From assembly GCA_001986395.2 (NCBI GenBank), contig MQVO02000015.1:558001-622000 (forward strand): a DNA stretch of 64,000 nt, written 5' to 3'. Both the position numbers and the translations under genes were made by a program. The DNA is from Irpex lacteus. Lineage: Eukaryota; Basidiomycota; Agaricomycetes; Polyporales; Irpicaceae. The notes below the pieces were generated by a model, which worked only from the letters and a program-made list of their open reading frames with translations, was not told the origin of the DNA and did no database searches. Shown one piece after another: positions 1 through 13,053 of the stretch (the stretch's first letter is position 1; each line of letters begins with the position of its first letter).

Positions 1-1234
1 AAATGAGACGTTCAACATACCCAAGGTTGCGTTGAATGATACTTCAGTCCTAGTACTCTGATCCCAGCTTCTTCCCACAACTCGCGCTCAACAGTATCCT
101 CAAGCGATTCACCAGGTTCGACAAAGCCAGCCAGAGCAGAGTAAAAGTTCTTCGGCCACGTTTTCTATTATTCGTGATATGAAGATAAGTGTTTTGGTCT
201 TGAAGAGTGAGTAGAGTGTACGCACGTTTCGTCCAAGGAGGATCTTGTCGTTGTCAGGGCTTACTGTCAAGATGATAACAACCGGATCGGTCCGCGGATG
301 TAGATAGTTGTTCAACGCCTTGCCTGTTGGACATGGTTTCTTGGCTGTCTGCGGAGCCCAAGGAAGGAGGGACGAGCAGGCGTGTTTCCAACCCGCCCAT
401 AAGGTGTAAACAGGCGAGCCACAGCCAGCGCAATACTGGTAGTCCTTGATGATCAGTTGAGTGGCATCTGCGGCTAAGATAGCACACTTTCCTGGTTTCT
501 TGCACTCCAATCAACGAGCGACCTCGCCTCTGCAAACACAGCACTATCGAATTGCGTTAAACTACCCATCGCAGCTCTCCCATCTAAGAACTCTAGCTTC
601 ACGCCCGCTGCCTCCGAACCGTCCTTCAATACTGCTGATACGCTCTGCTCCTCCATGTCCGTCACGTCCACAGAAAAGTACGGCGTCCCGTGTACGTTCG
701 ACACCACAGCCTGCGCATCCTTCTTCGCACTAAACTCACTCGAAGGCAGAGCCTGCACGACATTCTCGTCCTCATGCAATCCCAGAAAAATGATAGGTGG
801 ACCATGCAACCGTGAAGCCTGTAGCGAGGCAACCTCAGGATCCGCACTGGTACCCTCATGCTGTCCTTGCGAGAATATCGGTTCTGCGCCGAGCCAAGGA
901 CGAATGTCTTTCGTGGACAGGCGTGCGAGCGTCGGTCCGGATGTACCGGTGGAGTTCAAAGGCGTCGACATGAGCGGTTTGCCGTCGTTGAAGACTATCC
1001 ATCGGGTCGCGGGGGAGGTAACGATGGCGTTGAGAAATACGGGAGATTGACGAAGCCATGAGAGTCTGTTGAGAGGAGAACCTGCAAAGAAGTTCGTATG
1101 GCCCTTCCTATTTCGTATTCGTAGAGTCAATATTCATGGGAGAACTTGAAATAAGCTGGGCTAGGCACGCACGCAGAGCTTGATATTTGTCGGATTTGCA
1201 CGGTGTAGAAGGGCGATCGTAGAATCGTAGTCAT
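1..1234 (-). CDS. NPY1: NADH pyrophosphatase (Nudix), tandem copy A, 3' end outside window
   Basis: Nudix hydrolase of the NUDT12/Npy1 type. The family cleaves NADH or NAD+ to NMN(H) and AMP, often in peroxisomes. Seen in order: the family opening motif [10 protein letters not shown], a zinc ribbon half ([10 protein letters not shown]), the segment HPRTDPVVI, the motif [14 protein letters not shown] that opens the Nudix box, then RELWEEAG and the start of the signature STQPW. The coding part stops at position 21 at a splice donor, so the last exons lie left of the window. I model exon 1 at 1234-1173, exon 2 at 1107 to about 505, and a 50-nt intron before the zinc ribbon. The upstream start is my inference, as is the short first exon. 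It is a tandem relative of the gene at 1765-3481. Unlike that copy it has no intron between the zinc ribbon and HPRTDP. No stop codon or frameshift was seen in the visible part. Confidence 0.8.
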
Positions 1235-1764
1235 CGTGCGTGAGGCCTGTACTACGGTAGTAACGACCTGCATCGTGGCTGACGATGTTAAGCTTTATAC
1301 CTGAAGTCAAATAGTCTGAATGTCTCACCCGTGTGTGAACCTGGTTACGTGACCATCGGAAGGCATAATTCAGAATCTTCGTCAGCGCACGTATCATGGG
1401 ACCGCTTGGCCGTTTGATTAAAACGCTTCCGCGGGGCTCACTCGCCCAAAACCCGTGTCTTTCTTCGTGACAGGCCGCGATTGCGACAGAGTGAGTTCGG
1501 AAGTCTATCGGAGAGAGTCGGACTATAATAGGCATGATCGTTAGTACACCGCCCACTGCCCGTGCTATTTTGAGAAATTCAACTCGTCCCAAATATTGCG
1601 ATGGCGATCACATTGAGCAAGTATCGTGACTACAAACAAGCCAATTCTGAAATATAATCGTCGGATTATATTTATGCGTATGATTAGTCTGTACAAGGCT
1701 CACTATAGTGTATTAGATGGCGTGCAAGCAAACAGATGGGAAGAACTCACTCTATCAACTACTT

Positions 1765-3481
1765 CTATAAGTTTCCTTTGACTTGGACGTCTGGCCCAGT
1801 GACAACGACCTTTCGATGGACCCAATCATCGATGAGAACACCAGCAATCGCAGTCTTGGGAGGGACTCTAAACGGTGGCTGATCCTCAGTGGCATCTGGT
1901 CCCTTCCTTGGATCGCCCATCTTTGTCCCTGAGGGATGGGCAAGCACCTTCATTATCTCCTCACGAGTATACCATCGAGCGTCTGATTATGATTCGGGAG
2001 TATGATTAGATATGCGTGGAGGGTGGTTTACGCGAATATTAAATGGCGCTACTGTACCTTCTAATTCATTGTCCAGGTCCGTGCGGGTGGGCAGTTTGTC
2101 GTCTGCGATCGCATAGAAGCCGACCATGAGGTTGGCGGGGAACGGCTAGCCCAACCCCAATGGAAATACGAAGTGCGAAAGAAGAAAAAGGGAGAAAAGA
2201 CGGAAGTTAGTATGGCGAACGTGGGTGTAAGTAGGTGATGTTGTATGTACCCATGGTTGAGTAGAATGGTAGCGGACGCCCCAGACCTTGAGGCCAGCTT
2301 CCTCCCACAGCTCTCGTCTGACGGCGTCTTCGAAGGATTCGCCGGGTTCGATGAAGCCTGCCATCGCAGAGTAGAACCTGCCCGGCCATTTACGCTATTG
2401 TTTGTGCAGAGCGGGTTGAGAAGGCTTACAGGCGCCGAGCGTGAATGGGAATGGGACGTACGTTTCGGCCCAGAAGGATCTTATCGTTGGACTCGTTGAC
2501 GACGGCCATGATGACGACAGGATCGGTCCTTGGGTGTGATTGATTGTGCACGCCGACGCTGTGTGCAAACAATAAGGAGTGAATACTGTGAGAAAGGACG
2601 AACTCTGGAGTCTGTGAGTGAGGTACGCACGCAGTTGGGCAGGGTGTTCTTCCTGCGAGATCGGCCCAGGGCAGCGTAGATGTGCACGCGAGCTTCCAGC
2701 CTGCCCAGGTAGAGTAGACAGGTGACCCGCACGAAGCACAGAACTAAATGTGGCGGGGCGGGCGTTGTAGACTGGCTCTTAAGCTCCCAGTCCGAGTGGA
2801 GACGTACCTTGTTCCGTGAGTTCCAATCTACCATCGCCCGTGCCTCTGCGATTATGCCTCCAGCAAAGTCGTCCATGCTTGCCATCGCTGTCCGCGTGTC
2901 AATAAAAGCCAGCTTCTCGCCTGCTCTGCTTGCCTCTGCGCTCTTCAGCAACTCGCCGACCTCCGCCTCTCCGACCCCAGTGAGATCAAGGGTAAAGTAC
3001 GGTTCACCCTTGATGTTCGCTGCGACGGTGAGTGCATCCTTCTTTCCAAAGTCCGAAGAGGGCAGCGCGCCCGAAGTCGAGTCGTCGTTCTCGTGCAGTC
3101 CCAGAAATACGATGCCAGCTCCTCGAATCCGCGCCGCTTCTAGAACAGAGATAGTGGGGTCGGCGATCTCTCCTTCTTTCTGCGTCTGCGCAAAGTAGGG
3201 TTTCGCTCCCAGTAGAGGACGGACTTCGGGCGTCGAAAGTCGTGCGACCTTGCCCTGTTTCTGGCCCTCAGGGGTAGAGATCAGTGGGTTACCGCTCTTA
3301 AAGACGATCCACCGAGTCGACTGATGTTCGATAATAGCGTTTAGGAAAGGCTCAGACGAGCGCAACCATGACAGTCTATTCAAGGGCGATCCGCCGAAAA
3401 AGTTGACTGGTGCTTCCTGAACGCTGTGATCGGGTGAGTACACTGTCACGATTGAGGCAGTTTGACGTACCTTGTAGCCAT
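1765..3481 (-). CDS. NPY1: NADH pyrophosphatase (Nudix), tandem copy B, complete
   Basis: Complete Nudix hydrolase of the NUDT12/Npy1 type, expected to hydrolyse NADH to NMNH and AMP. Exons read on the minus strand: 3481-3471, 3423-2808, 2743-2631, 2558-2462, then two or more exons to a TAG stop at 1765. The phases of the first four join in frame. Motifs seen: [20 protein letters not shown] (zinc ribbon half), [10 protein letters not shown], the Nudix box from GFIEPGESFEDAVRREL to WEEAGL, the family signature TQPWPFP, and a C-terminal PPKTAIAGVLIDDW. The start is an 11-nt exon (ATG GCT ACA AG) before an intron. The copy at 1-1234 lies upstream in the same orientation, so a tandem duplication is likely. 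No peroxisomal SKL-type end is visible, since the protein ends KGNL. Function rests on strong family motifs. Confidence 0.88.
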
Positions 3482-6045
3482 TACAAACAGCGTACGGCGT
3501 AGTGTGGGTCTGAGGAAAGAGTGGAGTATCTTGGCAACTTTATGGACACGGTAGTTATCTGTGAAGAGAGGCTTCGTCAGCCGTTCGATAAATGGCCCGA
3601 TTCCTCATCTGGTAGCCGTGCGACGTGCTGAGCAATCACGGGCACACGCTGTACGAGCTGTTGGGCGGGCGGCGGCGGGGGCGGTCAATCAAAGAGATTA
3701 CAACGGTTAGAATGACCATGGCGGTTTGAGTTCTGACTCGCTGTCGCAGTGCTGCAACCGACCTGGCCTCCCGAGCTTCGGGCGCCTCGCTGCGTCGCCT
3801 ACTCTGTCACGGTCACCTTCTGCCACCTCCTCTCACACTGGCCACGAGTTACGCTGTACTGAATTGCTATGCCTCATGTAGCCCTCGTTTCTCGCAGGAA
3901 GTGCACTCTCACGACGTATACCCATCTGCCGTAAAGCGTAGGTGAGGCCAGAACGAGCAAACTGACAGCCATGAAGAGTATACTGGCCCCGGTGGAAACT
4001 TGAAGAGGTGAGCACCGCGGTGTTCGATAATTTCGTTAAGCCATGCTCAACACGCACGGCACCGTTGCCATCGACAGGAATTTGGGGCTGTCCGATGTAG
4101 CCAAGCGCACTGCGGACGCTTTGCTGCACAACGCAGAGATATGATGCAGCCACTCACCTTCTCGTGAAGGCACGCCTGAACCTCGCCATGATTGCGAAAA
4201 GACGCATTCATGATACTTGCCAATCAAGGTTCTTTGAATACGATGTCATCTGTGCTTCGAAGCCATAGGCCGTCTCTCGCAGGTCACGTTTTCGTGTCGG
4301 TTTTCCTCGTTGTTTCTCCATTGTCCCCTCCATCAAGCCACCGGATCGTATTGCAAAGATTCACCACACCTGTACAGATAGCACCATGCTGACACTATTG
4401 TCCGTAGAATCTTTACCAGGGCTGCAGTTATTCCCGTCGAAAGTCTCACTACATTCGGGATATGACCCCCTTCAAACTTCCGAATGCAGAGACAATGCAC
4501 AAATACATGCCGCCTGGATAACTCGATAACCTTTCCGTTGCTGGTTCTTGATCGTCTATATCAGGGTCAATATCCCAACAGCACGCTTTCTCCGTCCGTG
4601 CGATTACAGGCGGTCTCTTTCATACTACCAAATCCGGAAGGACGTTGCATCTCAAACTCGCATGTTTACGGAAGTTACTATGTACTTTCGGTGGGCGATC
4701 TGTGTTCGCGCCCTGGCTCTTAACACCCGTGGGTAATGGAGAACGAAACAAGCTCCGAGAAGAGCCCCGCGATGCATTGGATCCCATCTCGAGAGCTAAA
4801 GCTCGGTATTATATAAGATCCAACCTTGTGCCATCCTAGCCTCCATAATGACCTCTTAACGACCCCCGTACGCACTCTTCCTTCGCCCTCCCGTAACGTC
4901 GGACGGTCTAACTCAGTTTTCCTCGTCAACTTTCGTACTAGTAGAGATGGCATCGGACTCGTCCGCTTATCCTCTTTCACACGTTCTCTGCGCCGCTGGT
5001 GCTCGCCGCTGTATACCAGACCATATGTCCCCTGCTGAGGCAATCGCCGATGCTTGGGCTCGTGAGTCTGCGGAGAGCCAAAAGCGATGGAGAGCGGCGG
5101 ACGCGCGAGCGAAAGAGAAGTTCTATGCCCCTCAACCGTGGCAGTCGTCGCAGGTCAGATCAAGAATCCGTACCAAGATGTAAACAGATACGCAGTGAAA
5201 GATAGTTTGGCGTTGTAGGAAACCTTTGTTGATTTCGCGGTACGGGAGTTACTTTTTTCCATGGGCGTATTCGTTGCCCCCCTCCTCTTGTTCGCTCATT
5301 CGTCCTTCATTCGTTCAAGATTCAATTTCGTTATTTATTCTTCACCACCAACACCCCTTGTCTCAATATTCTTTGGGTTGACTCAGCCCCCACAACTCCT
5401 TGTATCGAAAGCCACGTTATTCGCTATGTTATTGCTCTCGCTTGTCGAGTTGCTGTCATATACAAAACCCCATGCTATGCGTGCAAACATAGGTGTGTTG
5501 GGCCAAGAGGAAGGAGCGATCGTCGTCTTCCAGGTATGCCCGTCGCCATCTCTTCATCGACAAGTGCTGACTACTATCTGTTCAGCAGCTAAGAATTGAT
5601 AGTCCACTCGATTACCAAGTCTGCTGCCGTGGGTTTCTCCTCGTCCTGGCTTCACACCGCTCATGCTACCCCTATCACCTGCTCTATCAAGACTTATGAT
5701 TATTTATTCTTGTATAATGCTACGGTGTATTTTACTGCAATAATCGACCACGCATGTAGCACGTTTTGCATCTCCCGCTCCTCGTGCGAGATCTCATGAG
5801 GCATCAAAATCATGGTGGCCACGATTCTCAGCGCTTTTCTGTGCGTGTATGTTTTCGCTAAGTCCGTACGGCCCGTATTAGTGCTTTAGCGCTCGATAAG
5901 TTATCTGAGGTTCAGAAATCCCAACGAAATTCTTGGTTTCTGACTCGACGGTTGGTCTGACCTTTGCCTGTGGATCCTGCTTGTTTCTTCCGAGCAATCC
6001 AAGTCTTGCCTTTGGACGACTAGATTTGCGACAAAAGATAACAAA
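3482..6045. other. Intergenic stretch, no confident gene
   Basis: About 2.5 kb between the NADH pyrophosphatase start and the carrier gene. Several short open frames exist on both strands but none has recognisable motifs or a supported splice pattern. The only one I kept as a weak candidate is at 4947-5183. No clear repeat, tRNA or terminator was seen. Confidence 0.5.
4947..5183 (+). CDS. Weak candidate small protein (78 aa)
   Basis: A 78-residue open frame starting at an ATG. The middle is rich in Ala, Arg, Glu and Lys and reads like a helical, charged segment (SPAEAIADAWARESAESQKR). I do not recognise it. There is no signal peptide, although there are a few hydrophobic residues near the start. 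It could be part of a spliced gene or a chance frame in GC-rich DNA. Only the composition favours it. Confidence 0.2.
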   Translation: MASDSSAYPLSHVLCAAGARRCIPDHMSPAEAIADAWARESAESQKRWRAADARAKEKFYAPQPWQSSQVRSRIRTKM

Positions 6046-7333
6046 ATGTCCAAGACAGTGCAGGATTTGGTTGCTGGCACGGCCGGCGGTGTCGCACAGG
6101 TGAAGTCCTATGTTTAAGCGTTCTAAGAATATCACAATGTTGAGAACTCGAAGCTGACGGGCTCATACGTACTCAGGTACTGGTAGGCCAGCCGTTCGAT
6201 ATTGTCAAAGTGGTGAGTTGGCCATTGCACGAGGAGAACGCACGTTAATTGACGTATGGTGCCAGAGGATGCAAACCGCACCCAAAGGGACGTATAATGG
6301 AATGCTGCATTGTGCTGGTGGCATCTTGAAGAACGAGGGGCCTCTGGCGTTCTACAAGGTGTGCGTTGCGAATTATTGATGGTCATGCGTTGTGGCTGAC
6401 CTAACTCGTGTAGGGCACGTTGACACCTCTCCTCGGCATAGGTGTCTGTGTATCAATACAGTTCGGCGCTATGGAATACTCGAAACGCTTCTTTGCTAGA
6501 CGAAACCTTGAGAGTGGAATTGGCGGACCACACGGTACACATCTCACTGGTGGTCAACTTCTTGCTTCGGGCGTCTTTGCTGGTCTGGCCAATGGCGTGG
6601 TGTCTGGACCTGTAGAACATATCCGTATACGTGAGTACGCCGCGGTGTACCTATCTGCGTGCATTACCTAAGTATGTTGTCATCAGGTCTGCAAACACAA
6701 TCAGCAACAAATCCCCAGTACACAGGACCAGGGGATGCTATCAGGAAAATATACGCTGCCCGAGGCATTGCAGGCATCTACAAGGGTCAAGTGGCCACAC
6801 TATGGCGTGAAGCCTCGGGCTACGCCATCTACTTCTGGGCCTACGAAAAGCTAATGCAACGCGAGATGGCCCGTAAAGGTATTGCCCGTGATCAGGTCAA
6901 CCCTGGATACGCCGTACTCTTTGGTGCTGCCGCAGGCTACGCAGTAAGTACTCGTGTCAAGCACGCATTTGAACTCTAGTAACCTCAGTCGTCATGGCAG
7001 TTGTGGGCTATCATATACCCCATAGATATGATAAAGTCTCGTATTCAAACAGACGGCTTCTCACCTGAAGCCGGCCAAAAATACAAATCCACTCTCGACT
7101 GCGTGCGGACCGTCTGGAGAACAGAAGGTATCAGCGCATTCACACGTGGTCTGGGACCCACTCTCATCCGGTACGTCGCTGTGTAGGTCATACGTCTTCC
7201 TGTTCGCACACTTATGAGTGCCTTGCTTCTTACGTTTCACAGTTCGCCGTTTGCCAACGGTGCCACGTTCCTTGGATTCGAGTTGGCGCAGCGTGCGCTA
7301 CACAAACTACTACACGAGCCGAGCGAGATTTAG
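6046..7333 (+). CDS. YMC1: Mitochondrial carrier, Ymc1-like
   Basis: Inner-membrane solute carrier (SLC25 family) of 305 residues from seven exons: 6046-6099, 6177-6212, 6266-6358, 6414-6630, 6687-6943, 7001-7170 and 7243-7333. All phases join in frame. The protein begins MSKTVQDLVAGTAGGVAQ. The first repeat carries the carrier signature QPFDIVKVRMQT and the third carries YPIDMIKSRIQTD; each repeat also has the downstream G-x-x-x-x-Y/F-K pattern (GPLAFYKG, GIAGIYKG). The segment KGTLTPLLGIGVCVSIQFG is close to Ymc1/Ymc2 and Ort1-type carriers, which move glycine, glutamate or ornithine-like substrates. The substrate cannot be fixed from sequence. It converges with the subtilase gene that ends at 7712. 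Confidence 0.9.
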
Positions 7334-7711
7334 ATGTATCTTATTCACCATGCTATCTAATCAGCGGACCATGGCCGACACAGGCGATGTGTCCCTGCTC
7401 TGCATATTCTATCCTAGACTTCTTATGCTCGTGTGTTGCTTCTCACGCAGTCTATGTCCGCGGCCTGAAACTTAACCTTGCAACTCTTCTACCATTATTT
7501 CGGCCCGAGCGCACATTCTCAGCCTTCTTATGAGCAGAACGCAAGTGTCCAATTTCAACGGAAGTATTAAAGAACGCAACAAGTACAACGAATGTACAGT
7601 AAACCAACAACAAGCTATATACAGGGTCCTGGGAGGAAGGAGTGTGTAGGGATTCAGCGATTACATGGGTTTTTACTACTACAGCGTCAACGAATCGGAT
7701 AAGCATAGAGC
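7334..7711. other. Convergent 3' region
   Basis: 378 bases between the stop codons of two converging genes, the carrier on plus and the subtilase on minus. It should hold both 3' UTRs. No gene or repeat was seen. Confidence 0.5.
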
Positions 7712-10700
7712 TTAGTTACGCTTGATAGTGATGGTGGGGCTAAGCCACGACTCAAAGTCAGTGTTAACCTTGGCGTTGCCAGTGACGCGGAGAGCACGGA
7801 GGAAGACCTTGTACGAGCCATCCTTGACAGTCGTGCCGTCAGCGAGGGTACCGTTCCACGCGAACTCGTTCCAGCCATTGGCGTCAGCAGTCGTAGCACC
7901 GAGGTAGTTACGGGGAACGTAGTCGAACTCTGCGAGAGCACCGAGAGTCTTGACGTTGCCGAGGATACCGCCGGAGATCCAGTACCAGAAGTCGGACCAA
8001 TCACGCTTGGCATGCGGGGGAGCCTTGAAGTTGTCGGGGACGAGGTCGAGACGGACGAGAGGAGAGCCGAAGGCCAATCTGTTGGTCCAAAATTGTCAGA
8101 TTTATTGGATAAAAGAGGACTTTAGTGAAGATATACGTACCGGTAGAGGACGTTGGGCAGATCGTCTCCCTTCAAGGAGTATGACTTGTTGACACCTGGC
8201 TCACCGGCGTTGTTAACGATGGCAGGGGTGGCAAAGCCGAAGAAGGTCTCGGTGGTATCGATGATCTGCTTGTTCTTGATGCTGGCACCAAGACCGGCAT
8301 ACGAGACGCGCAGGCTCTCAGAGGGGGAGGTGATCTGGATGAAACCGGAGTAAAGAGGGAAGGTCTTCGCATCGATGCCGGTGGGAGGGCGGAAGACAGC
8401 GAAAATGGTAGCTTCTCCACCAGGACGAACGGTCACTTGGCTCTGGCTGAGGTCGACATGGGCGAATTGGGAAGTGAGGGCGACGGAAGTGACGGTCAAG
8501 ATGCCATCCTGTGACACATCCACTGGTTAGTTACCATGTCTTTCAGTGAAGGTAGAGGAATCGTACCGAGCCAACAGTGGGAGCAGTACCGGCAGGGACG
8601 TGGGTAAGCTTGTAAGTAGTGGCCTCAGATCCAGTATTCTTAATGGTGAACTTGTGGCTGTAAATACGCAGATTCATCAGCAGGAGTTCACGAATATTAC
8701 GGAAGAACATACATAGGGTTGAAGTGAAGAGTATCGTTGAGCTCGAACTGGGCCGGTGACACGAGAGTCTTGGTGTTAACAGCAGCATTGACCTGAACAA
8801 GACCAGCGCCGGCAACAACCAAAGTCTCAAGCAAATCAGTCTCGTTGGTGCCAGAGCTGAGGGGGCTAGCAGTAGACTGCAGGATGTCACGGATGTTCTT
8901 TGCAGCTGACTTGCCGCGGGTCTGGAGGACAAGAGCTGCGGAGCCGGCGACGAAGGGAGTGGCCATGGAGGTACCAGACTCTACGGTGTATCCGCCCTTA
9001 GCAACGGGGTAGGTAGAGATGATGTTACCTCCAGGGGCACCGAGGGCAGGCTTGAGCTCAAGGTCGAAGGTAAGGCCGTAAGTCGAGAAGGAGGAGATGA
9101 GACCACCGTGGGGATCGGGCAGCTCGTAGTAGGCACCGCTCTGGGGGAAGGAGAGGCTGACGTTGGCCTTGGCGGCGAATTGGTTGACAAGCTGTGAAAT
9201 GAGGTGATAAGGTAAAGACCTTGCGCCAGTATTATCAGCTACTCACGAAGGCACCGTCGTCCGCAGAGATCAAGGCGGCAGCGTAGTCGCCAACAGAGAT
9301 TGAAGCGTAGCCGGGAACGTTGCTTTATAACTCTGTCAGTGCGTGCACCTGCATGTAGTACTTCTCATATACTTACTTGTAGATGAGGAAGACCTTGGCA
9401 CCCTTTGCTGCAGCATTGTCGAGCTTCTGGGCGAACGTGCAAGAACCACGCCTGATGAGCACAACCTTGTCGGAAAGGTCGGGGGTGCTTGCAGGGAGAG
9501 GGTCGCAGGCGTCGTCGGCCTTGGTGAGGTCTGTCGTAGTGGCATAGATGGGGTATTCACCGGTGGCGTTGAGGGGGAAGGTAGAGAGGTAGACCTGGAG
9601 AAGGGGTGTCGTTAATGAATAGTATGAACACATAAGCCTTGGGAATACGTACGATAGGGTCGTGGGCAACACCGTGAACAGTGGCGTTCTGTGCGGGGAT
9701 CTTGATGCTACAGAGGGACGAAATTAGTTGTCATCCGTTGAAACTAACAGGAAGTAGAGCACGTACTTGTCAACACTGGCGATCGAGAGCACATGAGCAC
9801 CGGAAGCAGGGCTGGATGCGGCCCAGGGACCTTCCGTACCATCATTGCCTTGAGCAATGGTCAAGACCACGCCCTTGTCCTCGAGACGGCTGGCGACAAC
9901 CGAAGAAGAAGCCTCAGACCAGCCACTGGCACCACCAAGAGAGAGCGAAAGAATATCGTTGCCCTCCTGGTAGCCCTTAAGCAGAGCCTCGATAATGATA
10001 TCGTCAGAGACGTTTCCGTCACAGCCGAAGATACGGTAGGCATTGATGGAGGCTTCGTAGGCGACACCACTGATGTTGAAGGGGTTACCAGGGTTGGCGC
10101 CGATGATACCACCGACGTGCGTTCCGTGACCTTCGCAGCTAAAGTTGGATTTAGTATCATAACTCTGGTCTGTATCGGAGCCAAGACAAGAGATACTCAC
10201 TCCATGGGATCGGGATCGGGAATAGGGTCGTTGGAACCGGTGTAAGCATCACCAACGAAGTCATAACCACCGATGACCTTGTGGCCAGGGCCGAATCCTC
10301 CACCGAGGAAAGGGTGGGTGTAGTCAATACCGGTATCGATGCTAGGGTTATGAAGTCAAAAGAGAGCATCGCAGAGGAATGGATCAACTAACATTCCGAT
10401 CTTGATCCCCTTGCCGGCAATGCCCTTGTTATGGAGCTTGTCGACACCCTGTCACAGAGAGATATTCTGGTCAGAGAGCGCTCCTATAGAGAGTGGTATC
10501 ATGCAAACTACTTACAGTCATGACATGGCTGGCCTGGCCATCCGGGAGTCCACTGTCCGTGGGGTTCACCACTTGCACCTTGACGGGGCTACACGTTCAC
10601 GGTGAATTCAGAGCGCGTGGCGTAGGAACATGCCCCCAAGTGAGCTTACCTTGGGCGAGGAATCTCAACGACAGGGCGGATGGCCTTGACGCCAGACAGC

Positions 10701-11133
10701 TTCGCGACTTCGCTGATTTGCTATTTCCGGAAAATTAGTGTCCAACATCAGCATGTCAAATGAATGCAGTACGAACATCAGCGGACTGTCGAATAAAATG
10801 TGGCGTCAGTACGTTATTTGGCGGTGATTCAGGCGAGCGTACTGACCAACTTCAACGAAGCACCGACGAAGATACCGTCAGCGGAGAACTCCCTCACAAC
10901 ATCAAAGGGAACATCACGCTTCCGCAGGTTGCGGTAGAAGTGCTCATGAGGCTGGGCTTGATGTTAGTGGGGTCGGTGCGGGAACTCAGACAAGTACTTA
11001 CAGGACCAAAAGAGCGTTTTCCGCCGCTCAGGGCCTGGAGGTCGTGCAACTCGACGACATAGCGGTCCTGGATGACGCGGGCGGAGCAGGTGGCAACGAA
11101 TGTGAGGAAAGTTAAGAGAGCGGCGGACCTCAT
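7712..11133 (-). CDS. Secreted subtilisin-like serine protease A
   Basis: Peptidase family S8 protein with many introns. It starts with a signal peptide (MRSAALLTFLTFVATCSA). An inhibitor-like pro-segment follows (VIQDRYVVELHDL to the exon with VGASLKL). The catalytic Asp region (IDTGIDYTHPFLGGG), the His motif GHGTHVGGIIGA and the Ser motif GTSMATPFVAGSAAL are all readable in the minus frames. A PA-type insert (VVLIRRGSCTFAQKL) sits between His and Ser. The C-terminal part holds Fn3-like beta domains of the kind found in C5a-peptidase or Vpr-like fungal proteases. The stop is at 7712. The same layout occurs in the plus-strand relative at 23787-27354, so the two are probably an old duplicate pair. 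Likely role: extracellular protein breakdown. No broken motif was seen. Exact exon borders were not all checked. Confidence 0.87.
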
Positions 11134-12857
11134 GCTGAGCAGAGTAATCGACGTGGAACACGTCTTGCTGTAGAAGCTGGCTAACCCGGGGGAACACAGG
11201 TTGGGGAATCTCGGCAGGACAATATTGCACTTATATAGTGGACGTGCAGCATGACGCGACGGAGATAACGATTCTCGCAGAATGATGGTGTTCCTCGAAT
11301 CCTGCGTGGTCCCGGTATATCAGCGCTACCGGAAGCTAACCACGCTCTCCCCCTCCGCGGGAACCTGGACTCGTGTGACCATGGTTACTAGAGCTGCACC
11401 TGTCAGTAAAAACTTTAGAGTGAGGAGTATTGACCGTGCGCTGAAAGCTTTGATCAGCCACATTTCTCTGTACGAAAGTTCTGGACGATATGAGGCCTCT
11501 AGTATTCGAGAGAGCATTGCTCAAAAAACGCATGAACATCGCAGTCTGACAGAATCTCACCTAGTCCAGTAAACCCGAACTGAACCGCCAAGACAAAGGG
11601 TCTGTATGGGCGATGTTCTGGGAAATGACTTGATCATCCACCTGGCAGTGATGGTGGCGGTTTGGGTTACAGTGTTACCGAGTGGCCCGTGCTGGGCGTT
11701 TCGCCTGTTTGAACACTTTCTTTCCGACAGCCATTCTTGTCAACCGCGTTTGGTGCAACGTCCCCTCGAGATCGCCGAGGATAATGAAGAACTTACACCA
11801 GCTGTCCCTTCGTAGACTTCTGTTCCTCTCTGGAATATCTGATCTGTCATTAGGTTCTCGGAGAGTAGCGCATAGCTGTGCACAAGGATCGTCAGTATCT
11901 CTCTGTATCTCCGTATGCCACTACGATCACCAAGACACAGCTTGCCATTCGTTCGTTGCGCCAAACGTCAAATCTCCAGGCCTGTCAATGTCGCATGAGA
12001 TGGTACCACGAGGAAAGCAACCTGAAATTACGACCGATCGCTGTGAAGTTGTCAATAAACAGGCGCTTGACGGATCGCGCAAGTCTGCCGGACGGAGTTG
12101 CTGATAGCGAACGTCCAACACCGCATGTCAAGGCACGATGGTCCATTGCTGGCCAATAAATCGTGCAGACAACAAGAGAAATTCAAGCGTGATTTCATGC
12201 CAAGAAGTTCCCCGACGTCCGAAACGACAGGTTATCTAATCGGACCTCATATACGCGTGCTGAGTCGACTTGAGGATCACAAGGTGGCGAGGAAGATAGC
12301 ATGTGCCTTCAGCCAAACCTCGTGCATTAAGTAACGAATTATCCATGGAAAGGCTCCCCCCGCCCAGGCACTCTTAATGAAGTCGGGCTAGGCATATCCC
12401 CTAGTCAGCGATTCCCAGTCGAATTCTGTGGAGAGCTCGATGTCGCCTTATAATTACACTGGCGGTATTACAGCCGTGTCCCGTCATGCCCAACCTAGTA
12501 TGAAGCATTAACTTCAGGCATATTTGGCTACTGCAACACCGCTGAAAAATTATACACGAATTTTCGTCCTAACACACTTGCAAGGCCGAATTGAAGTCTA
12601 CCCATGCCCGCCGTTCCACATCATCGCGACTTCGAGTCCGCGTCCATTCGGCGTCCATACTTGTCGTTCGTCCAAGTCTGACTACTATCGAAAGCCGTTG
12701 TACTTGTGCATCACGAAACTCCTACTCGTCATCAGTGCGACTACCCACGCCCGCCTCACCATATCAAAACGTGACCTATTCTTCATTCTCAAACGAAGAG
12801 AGCACTGAAGTGTCCGAAATTCGAAGTCGCAGGTGCGCTTTGAACTTTACTATGGCA
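11134..12857. other. Intergenic stretch left of the transposon
   Basis: About 1.7 kb between subtilase A and the pogo-like element. It includes the subtilase promoter, with a TATA-like run (ttatatagtgg) near 11232. The other open frames are short, mutually overlapping and without motifs. I see no further gene. Confidence 0.4.
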
Positions 12858-12859
12858 TA

Positions 12860-12875
12860 ACCAGTGTTCGTGAAA
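12860..12875 (+). repeat. Left TIR of pogo-like element
   Basis: ACCAGTGTTCGTGAAA, preceded by TA. It is an exact inverted match to 16541-16556. Confidence 0.92.
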
Positions 12876-13037
12876 GTTGGCGCTTGCGTATTCCACCATT
12901 ACTTTTGCCTCGGGAACAAAATAAAATGACATGGAAGTGTAGTAGTACATATCAGCTTCATATATGAATTTATTTGTGTGCGGAAACAGCGAGGGAGTAG
13001 CTACAACACGAAGCCGGCTACGTGACTAAAAGAGAGT

Positions 13038-13053
13038 AGTGTTCGTGAAAATG
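13038..13053 (+). repeat. Subterminal copy of the TIR motif
   Basis: AGTGTTCGTGAAAATG, in the same orientation as the left TIR. A further one-mismatch copy (CAGTCTTCGTGAAAA) lies at 13151-13164. These are likely transposase binding sites, by analogy with other elements that have subterminal repeats. Confidence 0.75.

Noticed and set aside
1161..1592. 143-aa minus-strand frame
   Set aside because: It overlaps the proposed first exon of the NADH pyrophosphatase copy A in another frame and has no motif.
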